DNA from: an uncultured beta proteobacterium
Lineage (GTDB): Bacteria; Pseudomonadota; Gammaproteobacteria; Burkholderiales; Burkholderiaceae_C
Direction: 5' to 3'
DNA length: 64,000 nucleotides
Assembly (NCBI GenBank): GCA_903853895.1
Contig: CAINUX010000106.1
Location: 1 to 64,000, forward strand
In this document: piece by piece, positions 9,867 through 20,263 of the stretch
Numbering within the stretch: the first letter of the stretch is position 1
Layout of the letters: every line of letters begins with the position of its first letter
Notes under the pieces: generated by a model
Told to the model about the DNA's origin: nothing
Seen by the model: the letters and a program-made list of their open reading frames with translations, nothing else
Database searches by the model: none
Position numbers and translations under genes: made by a program

Positions 9867-10522
9867 TTCTGATCAACCTGCTACCCCACCGCGAAGCAGC
9901 GCGCAAGCGTCGCCGTGACTTTTTCAATGTGTCATTGGGACTATCAGTGATTTTGGGTGTGCTCATCGCCGGCGCCATTTATGGGTGGTACCAAGCCGCC
10001 ATATCGGAACAGGTGAGTACCAACACAGCACTTGAAACCGAAATCAAGAAACTTGAGAGCCAAATCAAGGACATCAGCACACTCGAAGCGGAGATTGCAG
10101 CCTTGCGGGCACGCCAACAGGCTGTTGAGGATCTCCAATCTGATCGCAATTTGCCCGTGCATTTGTTGACGGAAATAGTGAATCAGCTGCCCGACGGAGT
10201 TTATGTGGCAAGAATGGTGCAGGTTGACCAGTTAGTGACAATCAATGGGGTGGCGCAGTCCAATGAGCGGGTGTCAGAGCTGCTACGTAACTTGTCCAGC
10301 AACACACCTTGGTTCTCCAAGCCCGAATTGGTTGAAATTGTGGCCGGGACAGTTGCCCTGACACCCCGCGATCAGCGGCGGGTCGCCAATTTCACAATTC
10401 GCGTGCGGCTGGTGCGTGCCAGCGAGGCGGCAAAAGCTGCGAAGTCGGCTGCAGAAGCTTCTGCTCCGCTTGGAACGGCATCCATCCCTGTAGCTGCCGC
10501 GTCGGCAGCTGTTAAGAAATAG
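9863..10522 (+). CDS. pilN: Type IV pilus assembly protein PilN
   Basis: MILINLLPHREAARKRRRDFF, single TM; position in pilMNOPQ. Confidence 0.93.
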   Translation: MILINLLPHREAARKRRRDFFNVSLGLSVILGVLIAGAIYGWYQAAISEQVSTNTALETEIKKLESQIKDISTLEAEIAALRARQQAVEDLQSDRNLPVHLLTEIVNQLPDGVYVARMVQVDQLVTINGVAQSNERVSELLRNLSSNTPWFSKPELVEIVAGTVALTPRDQRRVANFTIRVRLVRASEAAKAAKSAAEASAPLGTASIPVAAASAAVKK

Positions 10523-10532
10523 CAGGAATCTA

Positions 10533-11201
10533 ATGGCTACCAAATCTTTGGGTTCAATTGATTTTTCGCAGCTTCAGCAAACGCTGACCGAGCAATTTAG
10601 TGGGCTGGATCCGAAAGACCCTTCTTCTTGGCCTTCGATTCCGCGCTACGCGCTGTTTGCAGTGACGTCCATCGTTATCGTCGTAGCGCTGTGGTTCGCT
10701 TGGCTGGATGGGGAAAACGAAATACTGATACAAGAGCAAGCCAAAGAAGTCAAGCTCCGTGAGGACTATAAAACCAAGTTGACGAAAGCGGTCAATCTGG
10801 ACGTGCTGAAGAAACAGCGTGAACAGGTTCAACAGTATGTCACCCAGCTTGAGAAGCAGTTGCCAAGCAAGGCTGAGATGGATGCGTTGCTGTCCGATAT
10901 CAACCAGGCTGGATTGGGGCGCAGTCTGCAGTTTGACCTGTTCCGGCCAGGCCAGATCGCGGTGAAGGACTACTATGCAGAGCTACCAATCGCTATCAAA
11001 GTAACTGGTAAGTACCATGACATCGGGGCCTTTGCATCTGACATTGCGAATTTGTCGCGCATCGTTACTCTCAATAACCTCACGATATCTCCGAAGCCAG
11101 ATGGGACGTTGATTCTTGACTCAACTGCGAAGACGTTCCGCTATCTTGATAAGGACGAAGTAGCGGCGCAGAGTAAGGCTTCCAAGGGAGGCAAGAAATG
11201 A
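10533..11201 (+). CDS. pilO: Type IV pilus assembly protein PilO
   Basis: Single TM, coiled-coil, ...DLFRPGQIAVKDYYAELPIAIKVTGKYHDIGAF. Confidence 0.93.
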   Translation: MATKSLGSIDFSQLQQTLTEQFSGLDPKDPSSWPSIPRYALFAVTSIVIVVALWFAWLDGENEILIQEQAKEVKLREDYKTKLTKAVNLDVLKKQREQVQQYVTQLEKQLPSKAEMDALLSDINQAGLGRSLQFDLFRPGQIAVKDYYAELPIAIKVTGKYHDIGAFASDIANLSRIVTLNNLTISPKPDGTLILDSTAKTFRYLDKDEVAAQSKASKGGKK

Positions 11202-11740
11202 GATTTTTGATCGCTTTGTCTGCCGCATGCTTGTTGTTCGCTCTCGCTGGTTGCGGTGCCTCACGGGACGATGACATTCGGCAGTGGATGTTGGAAGAGC
11301 GCAATCAGACGCGCCCCAAGGTGGACCCCATTCCCGCACCAAAACAGTTCAAGCCAGAGGCCTACACGAACGCAGCTGCAATAGAGCCCTTTAGCAAGGA
11401 AAAGCTCACTCAGGCGCTGAAGCGCGATTCTTCACAGGCCGTGGCCAACGGGGCGCTGGTAGCTCCAGAGCTGGCACGCAGGAAAGAGCCAATGGAGGCA
11501 TTTCCGCTGGACGCAATGGCATTAGTGGGAAGCATTTTCAAGGCGGGGCAGCCGGTGGCCTTGGTGAAGGTTGACAATCTTCTTTACCAAGTCAAGCAAG
11601 GCAGCTATCTCGGCCAAAACTACGGCAAGGTGATGAAAATCAGTGAAACCGAGGTTACGCTGCGTGAAATTGTGCAGGATGCAGTCGGCGAGTGGATTGA
11701 ACGGGTTGCGACGCTACAGTTGCAAGAGAGGTCTAAATGA
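11198..11740 (+). CDS. pilP: Type IV pilus lipoprotein PilP
   Basis: Lipobox LAGC; ...LVKVDNLLYQVKQGSYLGQNYGKVMKI. Confidence 0.93.
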   Translation: MRFLIALSAACLLFALAGCGASRDDDIRQWMLEERNQTRPKVDPIPAPKQFKPEAYTNAAAIEPFSKEKLTQALKRDSSQAVANGALVAPELARRKEPMEAFPLDAMALVGSIFKAGQPVALVKVDNLLYQVKQGSYLGQNYGKVMKISETEVTLREIVQDAVGEWIERVATLQLQERSK

Positions 11741-13887
11741 AAAATCAGAATCAGCGATTGGGTTTGCACATGTGGCATAGGCTTGTTTTTTCGGTCTTTC
11801 TTCTGTGTGGCGCGGGAGCGTACGCGCAAACCGCCATTGAAGCGGTCACCGGCTCAGTTCAGGGCGGATCGGAGGTCGTGCGTATCGACCTGACGAAGGA
11901 GCTGACAGCCGTTCCTACAGGTTTTGCCATCCAATCACCAGCACGTATTGCGCTCGATTTTCCCGGCGTCTCTAGTGCGATGGGTCGTTCGACGGTCGAA
12001 TTGAATCAAGGTAATTTGAAATCTGTAAGCGTCGTTCAAGCTGGCGAACGTACCAGGGTTGTTTTGAATTTGAAGCACCCAGCGGCATACACTGCAGAAA
12101 TCCAGGGTAAGTCTTTGCTAGTGGTGCTTGAGTCCGTGACACCCAGTACGCCGACCGCTGCCGTCGCAGCCACTTTTGCAGAAAATCGTAGCCGCGAGTC
12201 AGCACCGTTGAAGGACCTTGATTTCCGTAGGACAACTGACGGCGCCGGTCGAGTAGTAGTGACGCTGCCGAACAACCAGGTTGGTGTCGATATTCGTCAA
12301 CAAGGGCAAACACTGGTTGTGGAATTCATGAAGTCTTCGTTGCCTGAGGGGCTGCGTCGGCGCCTGGATGTGGCTGACTTTGGCACGCCCATCAAAACGG
12401 TAACCACGACACAAAGCGGGGATCGCGTGCGGATGGTGATCGAACCCACTGGCCAATGGGAACACAGTGCGTACCAAAGTGACGAGCAGTTTGTCATTGA
12501 GGTCAAGGAAATAAAGATCGACCCGAGAAAACTGACTCAAGGCGTTGGCTACACAGGCCAGAAGCTCTCGCTCAACTTCCAGAATATCGAAGTTCGATCT
12601 CTGTTGCAGGTGATCGCCGATTTCACGAATTTCAATATTGTTACGTCTGACTCGGTGTCAGGTTCCGTGACATTGCGCTTGCAGGATGTCCCATGGGATC
12701 AAGCACTGGACATCATCTTGCAGGCCAAAGGTTTGGGCCTTCGCAAGAGTGGCAATGTTCTGTGGGTTGCTCCAAAAGACGAAATCGCCGCTAAGGAGAA
12801 GTTGGATTTGGAGTCGGTGGTCGCTGTACAAGGATTGGAAGCCCTTCGGACCCAGTCTTTCCAGATTAACTATGCAAAGGCTGAAGAGATTGCTGCCTAT
12901 TTCAAAGCTGACGGCGGTGGTGAAAAGGGATCGGCACGTATTCTTAGCACGCGTGGCAGTGTGATCGCAGAAAAACGAACCAACCAGTTGTTTGTAACGG
13001 ATATTCCCAGCAAGCTCGAACAGGTTCAGCAACTTATTGCTAAATTGGACATTGCGGTTCGACAGGTCCTGATTGAAGCCCGGATTGTTGAGGCGACCGA
13101 TACATTTGGTAAGTCGTTGGGCGTGAAATTGGGCGGATATGATGCAAGAGCCAATCAAGGCGGAGATAGTGGCTATCAGGTTAACGGTGACAACCGCGTT
13201 GCGTTTGGCGCAAGCTATTTCAATGCAGCCAAGACTTCCAATGCTAATGTTGAGGGTAAATTGTTGGTATCGGGTCCGGGTGCAGAATTCTTGACTATGC
13301 CCGCAGTTGTAAACTACCCTGCGTTGTCATCGCCTGCTGCCTTCGCCGTATCCATCTTCAACGCAACTGCGAATCGATTCCTCAATCTTGAAATTTCGGC
13401 ATTGGAAGCGGATGGCAAAGGGAAAGTGGTTTCGAGTCCGCGCGTCGTTACGGCGGACCAGGTGAAAGCGACCATTGAGCAAGGGGAAGAGCTTCCCTAT
13501 CAAGTGGCCTCTGCCAGCGGCGCAACGTCGATCGCGTTCCGAAAAGCCAATTTGAAGCTGGAAGTCACACCTCAAATTACCCCCGAAGGCAGCATCATTT
13601 TGAAACTGGATGTCACAAAGGATACGGTAGGACGACTGACGACTGCGGGCTTTGCCATTGATACGAAACACATTAATACCGAGGTTCTGGTTGAGAATGG
13701 CGGGACCGTTGTGATCGGTGGTATCTACGCGGAAACGAGTAAAGAAGATGAGACGAGAGTGCCACTCCTAGGTGATTTGCCCTACGTCGGCAATTTGTTC
13801 AAGAGCAAGGTCCGTTCGACAGCGAAGCAAGAGTTGCTGGTGTTCATTACACCCAAGATGATTTCTGATCGCGGTGTGACGCGATAA
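11737..13887 (+). CDS. pilQ: Type IV pilus secretin PilQ
   Basis: AMIN and secretin domains; VEARIVEAT-like motif, GGIYAETSKEDETRVPLLGDLPYVGNLFK. Confidence 0.95.
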   Translation: MKNQNQRLGLHMWHRLVFSVFLLCGAGAYAQTAIEAVTGSVQGGSEVVRIDLTKELTAVPTGFAIQSPARIALDFPGVSSAMGRSTVELNQGNLKSVSVVQAGERTRVVLNLKHPAAYTAEIQGKSLLVVLESVTPSTPTAAVAATFAENRSRESAPLKDLDFRRTTDGAGRVVVTLPNNQVGVDIRQQGQTLVVEFMKSSLPEGLRRRLDVADFGTPIKTVTTTQSGDRVRMVIEPTGQWEHSAYQSDEQFVIEVKEIKIDPRKLTQGVGYTGQKLSLNFQNIEVRSLLQVIADFTNFNIVTSDSVSGSVTLRLQDVPWDQALDIILQAKGLGLRKSGNVLWVAPKDEIAAKEKLDLESVVAVQGLEALRTQSFQINYAKAEEIAAYFKADGGGEKGSARILSTRGSVIAEKRTNQLFVTDIPSKLEQVQQLIAKLDIAVRQVLIEARIVEATDTFGKSLGVKLGGYDARANQGGDSGYQVNGDNRVAFGASYFNAAKTSNANVEGKLLVSGPGAEFLTMPAVVNYPALSSPAAFAVSIFNATANRFLNLEISALEADGKGKVVSSPRVVTADQVKATIEQGEELPYQVASASGATSIAFRKANLKLEVTPQITPEGSIILKLDVTKDTVGRLTTAGFAIDTKHINTEVLVENGGTVVIGGIYAETSKEDETRVPLLGDLPYVGNLFKSKVRSTAKQELLVFITPKMISDRGVTR

Positions 13888-13918
13888 TTCTTCTAACACG
13901 ACAACACAAGAGTTCATC

Positions 13919-15154
13919 ATGCGCATCCTTTCTTACTTGACGACATTTTTAGTCGCTGTTTTACTCGCTGCCTGTGGAGGTGGAGGTGGATCACCGGGGT
14001 TGAGTTCAGGGTCGGTTTCGGCGTTGTCTGTTGCGGCACCTGCTGCGGTGACACTGCAGGTTGGTTCAACCCAGCAGTACACGGTCCAGGGTGGCGTGAA
14101 GCCCTATGTTGTCTTTAGCAGTGACCCGTCGGTGGCTGTCGGCTGGCTTGTTGGTGAAAACGTGTTCTCAATAGGGACAATCGTGGCAGGCAAAGCGACT
14201 GTTACATTGCAGGACGCGAAGGGAACCAAATTTGACATTGCTCTTGTTGCGGGTTCAAACACGGCATTTTTCACATCCATGCCGCCACTGCTGAAAATCG
14301 CCCCGGGGACTTTTGGAACGCATACGTTCATTCTGGGCGGTGGCGTGCCACCGTACAAGGCAGTTAGTGAGGTCCCGGCGGCGGTTTCGGTATCGGTTAA
14401 TGGGACTGTGTTGACGGTCACAGCCCTGCTGTCGAAGGCCGACCCGCTTCAACCACTGTCGTCAATCGTTACATTGACCGATTCTGCTCAGCAGCAAGCG
14501 GTCATTGCAAGTTCTGTGCAAACCGCTGCGGTGCTTCTTTCGGTAGCTCCGGACGCCATGACAGTGGCTCTTGGTGATGTAATTCGCGCGATCATTACTG
14601 GGGGAACGCCTCCGTACCGATTGTTGGTTGGCATTGACGACACAATTCTGTCACCAAAAATTGTTAATGGGAACCAACTGGAAGGTGTGGCGGGGCAGGT
14701 AGCCGCAGGCGCTGGTATTCGCATTATCGATTCCAATGGTATTCAGGTTGGCGTAACCGTAACCATTTCTAATATTGCGGATGTTTTGCGAGTCTCCCCA
14801 GGTGTCCTTTCGATTCCTGAGAGTGCGAGTACCCCAAGTCTTTCACTTAGCGTCTTTGGAGTTTCATCATCGGGGGGGATTCAGGTGTTTAGTAGTGACA
14901 ACAATTTCCTGAAGCCCGGCACACCTGTGAAGAATGCTGCTGGAACTGGATACGACATCCCCTTGACAGGTGGGAACACTTGCTCGGCAACTGTTGCCCC
15001 CGCTGTTGCACCTGTCGTCGGACCTCCATTTGTACCTGGGACGCCAGCTGCTGGTGGGGATAGGGTAATCACGATCACGGTTCTGGATGCCAAGGGCAGC
15101 ACCGGTACGAGCACGATTACCATCAAGGACAACAACGGCGTTGCAGGTTGCTAG
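13919..15154 (+). CDS. Uncharacterised lipoprotein with repeated beta-rich (Ig-like/BIG-like) units, encoded between pilQ and aroK
   Basis: Signal peptide with lipobox LLAAC followed by GGGGG; recurring GGVKPYVV, GGGVPPYKAV, GGTPPYRLL motifs. Confidence 0.75.
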   Translation: MRILSYLTTFLVAVLLAACGGGGGSPGLSSGSVSALSVAAPAAVTLQVGSTQQYTVQGGVKPYVVFSSDPSVAVGWLVGENVFSIGTIVAGKATVTLQDAKGTKFDIALVAGSNTAFFTSMPPLLKIAPGTFGTHTFILGGGVPPYKAVSEVPAAVSVSVNGTVLTVTALLSKADPLQPLSSIVTLTDSAQQQAVIASSVQTAAVLLSVAPDAMTVALGDVIRAIITGGTPPYRLLVGIDDTILSPKIVNGNQLEGVAGQVAAGAGIRIIDSNGIQVGVTVTISNIADVLRVSPGVLSIPESASTPSLSLSVFGVSSSGGIQVFSSDNNFLKPGTPVKNAAGTGYDIPLTGGNTCSATVAPAVAPVVGPPFVPGTPAAGGDRVITITVLDAKGSTGTSTITIKDNNGVAGC

Positions 15155-15163
15155 TATTGCCGC

Positions 15164-15724
15164 GTGGCATCGTTTGACAAACTGGCGCCAGACAGGGTCA
15201 CTCGCGTGATCGGTTTGGTCGGCCTACCCGGTTCCGGAAAATCCACAGTCGGGCGCCAACTCGCCCGGCGGCTGCAGCTGCCTTTTTATGATTCCGATCA
15301 CGTTATCGAAGAGCGCTTGGGTTGCCCCATCCGGGTCGCTTTTGAGCGTGATGGAGAACCAGCGTTTCGGGACTTGGAAGAAGCAGTCCTAGATGAACTG
15401 ACACAAATCCCTCGCGCGGTGATTTCAACGGGCGGTGGCGCAGTCATCCGCCCCGCGACGCGCCAGCATTTGCGGGAGCGCGGTCAAGTGGTCTACCTCA
15501 ATTCAACACCCGACGAAATTTTTCGGCGGCTTCGGCACGACGTGAACCGTCCCCTTCTGCAGGTGGCAGATCCGTTGAGCCGACTGCGCGACCTGTATGC
15601 GCAGCGGGACCCGCTTTACCGCGAAACGGCGCACTTTGTCATTGAAACCGGTCGCCCGTCTGTGGCAACCCTGGTCAATATGATCGTGATGCAACTGGAA
15701 CTGTCTGGGGTGACTCTAAACTAG
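15164..15724 (+). CDS. aroK: Shikimate kinase
   Basis: IGLVGLPGSGKSTVGRQLA; STGGGAVIRP. Confidence 0.94.
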   Translation: MASFDKLAPDRVTRVIGLVGLPGSGKSTVGRQLARRLQLPFYDSDHVIEERLGCPIRVAFERDGEPAFRDLEEAVLDELTQIPRAVISTGGGAVIRPATRQHLRERGQVVYLNSTPDEIFRRLRHDVNRPLLQVADPLSRLRDLYAQRDPLYRETAHFVIETGRPSVATLVNMIVMQLELSGVTLN

Positions 15725-15730
15725 CAGGCT

Positions 15731-16840
15731 ATGCAAGCAACGAATTCCACGTCAAGCGTCACCATTGAATTGGGTGATCGCAGTTACCCTATTCATATTT
15801 CTTCCGGGCTGCTGTCCGATCCCGAAACCTTCGAAGCTTTGCCTGCTGGTGCAAGTGCGATGATCGTGACCAACGTGACGGTCGGGCCCTTGTACGGGCA
15901 GAGCCTGAAGAGCACACTGGAACGCCACTACAAAACAGTCCATGTTGTGACACTGCCAGACGGGGAATCGTACAAAAACTGGGAAACTCTGAATCTGATT
16001 TTTGATGCTTTGCTGGGCCACGCATGTGACCGCAAGACCGTGCTATTTGCCTTGGGTGGCGGTGTGATCGGCGACATGACCGGCTACGCGGCCGCAAGCT
16101 ACATGCGCGGAGTGCCCTTTGTGCAGGTGCCCACTACCTTGTTGTCGCAGGTGGATTCATCGGTTGGGGGAAAGACTGGCATCAACCACCCGATGGGCAA
16201 GAACATGATTGGTGCCTTCTATCAGCCCCAACTCGTGGTGTGTGATCTGAACACACTGAAGACCTTGCCAGCGCGTGAACTCAGCGCGGGCCTGGCTGAG
16301 GTCATCAAGTACGGGCCGATTGCAGATCTCGCATTTCTGGACTGGATTGAAGCCAATATGGATCGCTTGCTGGCGCGCGATGTCGAGTCGCTGGCCTATG
16401 CGGTGAAGCGCAGCTGCGAGATCAAGGCCTGGGTTGTAGGACAGGACGAGCGGGAATCCGGGATACGCGCCATCCTCAATTTTGGACATACTTTCGGCCA
16501 TGCCATCGAGGCCGGCATGGGTTACGGCAATTGGTTGCACGGCGAGGCAGTCGGCTGCGGCATGGTGATGGCGGCGCAACTCTCCCATGAACTGGGTCTG
16601 GTTGACGGCGATTTTGTCAAACGACTACGTACATTGGTTCAGCGGGCCGGGTTGCCCACGATTGGCCCGCGGTTGGACGCCAACGACAACGCCGGTCGCT
16701 ATCTGGACCTGATGCGCGTGGACAAGAAAGCCGAAGGAGGGGAAATCCGGTTTGTACTGATCGACGGTCCAGCCCACGCGACTGTGCGCGGCGCGTCGGA
16801 TGCAGTGGTGCGTCGCGTGATTGATGTGTGCACCGCCTGA
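15731..16840 (+). CDS. aroB: 3-dehydroquinate synthase
   Basis: [44 protein letters not shown]. Confidence 0.96.
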   Translation: MQATNSTSSVTIELGDRSYPIHISSGLLSDPETFEALPAGASAMIVTNVTVGPLYGQSLKSTLERHYKTVHVVTLPDGESYKNWETLNLIFDALLGHACDRKTVLFALGGGVIGDMTGYAAASYMRGVPFVQVPTTLLSQVDSSVGGKTGINHPMGKNMIGAFYQPQLVVCDLNTLKTLPARELSAGLAEVIKYGPIADLAFLDWIEANMDRLLARDVESLAYAVKRSCEIKAWVVGQDERESGIRAILNFGHTFGHAIEAGMGYGNWLHGEAVGCGMVMAAQLSHELGLVDGDFVKRLRTLVQRAGLPTIGPRLDANDNAGRYLDLMRVDKKAEGGEIRFVLIDGPAHATVRGASDAVVRRVIDVCTA

Positions 16841-16874
16841 GAAGCAAACAGCCTCGACGCGTTCGTATCACACA

Positions 16875-18050
16875 ATGAAACTGGCACCGTATGCCTGCGA
16901 TCCAACACAGTCACGTGGACGTAAATTTGTTGAGCCAGATGCACCGACACGCAACGCATTCCAGCGTGACCGGGACCGCATCGTCCACTCGACGGCGTTT
17001 CGACGCCTGGTGTACAAGACGCAGGTCTTTCTCAACCATGAGGGTGACCTGTTCCGCACCCGGCTGACGCACTCACTGGAGGTCGCTCAACTGGGGCGTT
17101 CGATTGCGCGGTCTCTCGCGTTGAACGAAGACCTGGTCGAAGCCATTGCGCTGGCCCATGATCTGGGTCACACGCCTTTTGGTCACGCCGGGCAGGACGC
17201 GCTCAACGAGTGCATGCGTGAATACGGTGGATTCGAGCACAACCTGCAGAGTCTGCGCGTGGTGGATGAACTGGAAGAGAGCTACCCGCAGTTTGATGGC
17301 ATCAACCTCACGTTTGAGACGCGTGAAGGCATCCTCAAACACTGCAGCCTTAAAAACGCCCAGGCCATTGAAGCGATGGAGCCCAATGGAGTGGCTCGGC
17401 GATTTCTGGATAAAACACAACCGAGTCTGGAAGCCCAGTTGTGCAACCTTGCCGATGAAATCGCCTACAACGCCCACGACATTGACGACGGTGTACGCTC
17501 GGGATTGATCACTATGGCGCAACTGCAGGAAGTTGCCCTGGTTGACGGTTTTCACCGGCAGGTGATTGCAGAGTTCCCAACACTGGGCCAGAAGATTCAA
17601 CAGCGGCGTCTTCTCTCTGAGACGATCCGGCGCATGCTCAGCGCACAGGTTTACGACGTGATCGCCATTAGCAATGCCGCCGTGACCGCCGCATCGCCCG
17701 CGTGCATCGAAGACGTGCGCACCATGGGGCCATTGCTGGCTTTCAGCGAGGACATGCGTCAGCAATCGGCACAACTCAAGCAATTCCTGTTTCGCAACCT
17801 GTATCGGCATCCGCAGGTCATGCAGACGACTGGCCTTGCCAAGCAGGTAGTGCGTGAACTATTCGAAGCCTATGTAGCAGCACCGCAGGAGTTGCCGGCA
17901 TATTTTCGAACCAGATGGGGTGGTAGCGACGCGCAAACCAGCGCTCAAGTCTTACCCGCTCGTGTCGTGGCAGATTACATTGCCGGCATGACCGATCGGT
18001 TTGCCGCCCGTGAACACGAGCGCCTCACGGGAATACGACTACTAGGGTGA
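16875..18050 (+). CDS. dgt: Deoxyguanosinetriphosphate triphosphohydrolase-like protein (HD domain)
   Basis: HSTAFRRLVYKTQVF...RTRLTHSLEVAQLGRSIAR...ALAHDLGHTPFGHAGQDALNE. Confidence 0.93.
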   Translation: MKLAPYACDPTQSRGRKFVEPDAPTRNAFQRDRDRIVHSTAFRRLVYKTQVFLNHEGDLFRTRLTHSLEVAQLGRSIARSLALNEDLVEAIALAHDLGHTPFGHAGQDALNECMREYGGFEHNLQSLRVVDELEESYPQFDGINLTFETREGILKHCSLKNAQAIEAMEPNGVARRFLDKTQPSLEAQLCNLADEIAYNAHDIDDGVRSGLITMAQLQEVALVDGFHRQVIAEFPTLGQKIQQRRLLSETIRRMLSAQVYDVIAISNAAVTAASPACIEDVRTMGPLLAFSEDMRQQSAQLKQFLFRNLYRHPQVMQTTGLAKQVVRELFEAYVAAPQELPAYFRTRWGGSDAQTSAQVLPARVVADYIAGMTDRFAAREHERLTGIRLLG

Positions 18051-18123
18051 TGGCCGGTTGGTTTTAGTCTGAAAGGGCGACTCGTTAGAATCACCCCAAA
18101 CCAAGAGTGGCCCCGGAGGATTA

Positions 18124-18771
18124 GTGAGTTTTCTCAACGAATTGAAGTTGAAAGCCAGTGCGCTGCAAAGCCAGCAAACCGCGCAGTTGCAGGACTTCGA
18201 GGCCAACACCGAAGAGACCGAGCGGGTGTGCTATGTGGTCTGGAAGTATATGCAGGATCTGTCACGTCAACTCACCGTGATCGAGCCAGCAGCCCCGCGC
18301 TTCTCGCTTGACGGCAAAACACCGTGGCCCTCCATGAAGCTCTCGGATTTTCGCGTGGACTTCCGCAAGAAGAAACTGCGCGACAAGGATGTCTACGATT
18401 ATGTAGCCATGGGCTGGGATATCGTGCCGCAGTCCGGGATGCCTGTTCATGGCTCCGTCAGTGTCAACTTTCCACCGGACCTGGAGCGGGTGCAAAAGCG
18501 CCTTTCGTTTGGTCATGTGGAGCATGAACGCAAAGATGTACGCCATCCGGAAAAGAACACTTTGCAGGCGATTCGCTTTGAATACACCGCCAAAGCCCGT
18601 GGAAACGTCACCATGACTGCGGATCACGACAACGGGCTGCTGGTGTTCAGACTGGCCAATGCAGATGGATTTGGTGTGGTCACAACGACCTGGGCTGCGA
18701 CCAAAATCCAGCATTCCCTGTTGGATGAGCTGGCCAAGCTGATCGTGGCCCAGCCCAACCGATTCCTATGA
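18124..18771 (+). CDS. Conserved hypothetical protein
   Basis: Long ORF in a compact co-directional cluster (GTG start); ATGA overlap with the next gene. Confidence 0.75.
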   Translation: MSFLNELKLKASALQSQQTAQLQDFEANTEETERVCYVVWKYMQDLSRQLTVIEPAAPRFSLDGKTPWPSMKLSDFRVDFRKKKLRDKDVYDYVAMGWDIVPQSGMPVHGSVSVNFPPDLERVQKRLSFGHVEHERKDVRHPEKNTLQAIRFEYTAKARGNVTMTADHDNGLLVFRLANADGFGVVTTTWAATKIQHSLLDELAKLIVAQPNRFL

Positions 18772-19355
18772 GCGAACCACTGGACCATGGCGATGCGGTT
18801 GTGATCGACGACACCCGCCGCTGGTTGCAGCGCGCCGTGATTGGCCTGAACCTGTGCCCGTTTGCCAAATCGGTGGACGTCAAGGACCAGGTGCACTACG
18901 CGGTGACCCGGTCAGTCGGCTTCAAGGACTTGCTGGCAGACTTGAAGCAAGAGCTCAATGCGTTGTTGGCCCTTGACGCCACTGAGCGGGACACTACACT
19001 TTTCATAGCACCAGACGGTCTGGCCGATTTTCTGGAATTCAACGACTTTCTCGCCCAGGCGAATCGCCTGCTGGCCAAGCTGGGTTATGAGGGTGTCTTC
19101 CAAATCGCCAGTTTGCATCCGCAGTACCAGTTTGCCGATGCGCATCCGGATGCGATCACCAACTCCACCAACCGTTCCCCATACCCCACGCTGCACCTGT
19201 TGCGCGAGGACAGCATCGACCGGGCGGTGAAGGCCTTTCCCCATGCCGAGGCCATTTTTGAGACCAATATGCGGACCATGGAGAGCCTCGGCCCCGAAGG
19301 CTGGGCTGCGCTGGAAGTGGGCGCCAGAGCCGGGCGTGGCAAACTCCCACCATGA
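18768..19355 (+). CDS. DUF1415-family protein
   Basis: RWLQRAVIGLNLCPFAKSVDVK...YEGVFQIASLHPQYQFADAHPDAITNSTNRSPYPTLHLLREDSIDRA. Confidence 0.88.
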   Translation: MSEPLDHGDAVVIDDTRRWLQRAVIGLNLCPFAKSVDVKDQVHYAVTRSVGFKDLLADLKQELNALLALDATERDTTLFIAPDGLADFLEFNDFLAQANRLLAKLGYEGVFQIASLHPQYQFADAHPDAITNSTNRSPYPTLHLLREDSIDRAVKAFPHAEAIFETNMRTMESLGPEGWAALEVGARAGRGKLPP

Positions 19356-20263
19356 AACAGCACAAGCCCCGTTCGAATGCAGCTGCAGTTCCAGCGGCGG
19401 GCAAAACTGTGCCCGCCCACCCTCTGGCCGACGAAGTGCGCCCCGGCCAGAGTGTGGAACTGCTCAAGGAACTGCACATCCTCACCCGCGAGGGCAAGCT
19501 CAACCAGGATTCCAGGCGTAAGCTCAAGCAGGTCTACCACCTGTACCAGTTCATCGAAAAGCTGTTGCTGGAGCTGCCGCAAGGCGGTGAGGGCGCCACG
19601 TTGGCGGACCATGGCGCGGGCAAGTCGTATTTGGGTTTCATCATTTACGACCTCTTTTTCAAGAGCCTGCACAGCGGCCATATCTACGGCATCGAAACCC
19701 GGCCGGAGCTGGTGCAGAAATCCCGCGAGCTGGCTGCACGTTTGGGGTTCGAGAGAATGTCGTTTCTGAATCTCAGCGTGGCCGAGTCCACCGCGTCCGA
19801 TGCATTGCCAGATCAGATCGACGTGGTTACCGCCCTGCACGCCTGCGACACCGCAACCGACGACGCGATCGCCTTCGGGTTGAAAAAACAGGCACGTTAC
19901 CTCGTATTGGTACCGTGCTGCCAAGCCGAAATCGCCCGCTGCCTGAACGCCAATAAGGCTTTGTCGCTGCGCCGCACGCCGCTGGCCGAGTTGTGGCGCC
20001 ACCCGCTGCACACGCGCGAGATGGGCAGCCAGATCACCAACGTGCTGCGCTGCCTGTACCTGGAGGCCAGTGGTTACCAGGTCACTGTGACCGAGCTGGT
20101 CGGCTGGGAGCACAGCATGAAGAACGAGCTCATCATCGCGCGGCGCACCGGCAAGCCCAACCACGCGGCGGCCCAGCGCCTGCAGTCGTTGTTGGCAGAG
20201 TTTGGCCTGACGGCGCTGATGGACACTCGCTTTTTGCTGCCATGGCCCGCCTTCCCCGCCTGA
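19352..20263 (+). CDS. Class I SAM-dependent methyltransferase
   Basis: LADHGAGKSYLGFIIYDLFF; VTALHACDTATDDAIAFGL; VPCCQAEIARCL. Confidence 0.83.
   Translation: MKQHKPRSNAAAVPAAGKTVPAHPLADEVRPGQSVELLKELHILTREGKLNQDSRRKLKQVYHLYQFIEKLLLELPQGGEGATLADHGAGKSYLGFIIYDLFFKSLHSGHIYGIETRPELVQKSRELAARLGFERMSFLNLSVAESTASDALPDQIDVVTALHACDTATDDAIAFGLKKQARYLVLVPCCQAEIARCLNANKALSLRRTPLAELWRHPLHTREMGSQITNVLRCLYLEASGYQVTVTELVGWEHSMKNELIIARRTGKPNHAAAQRLQSLLAEFGLTALMDTRFLLPWPAFPA

Noticed and set aside
19085-20164. 359-aa ORF antisense to DUF1415/methyltransferase genes
   Set aside because: Shadow ORF spanning two well-supported genes.
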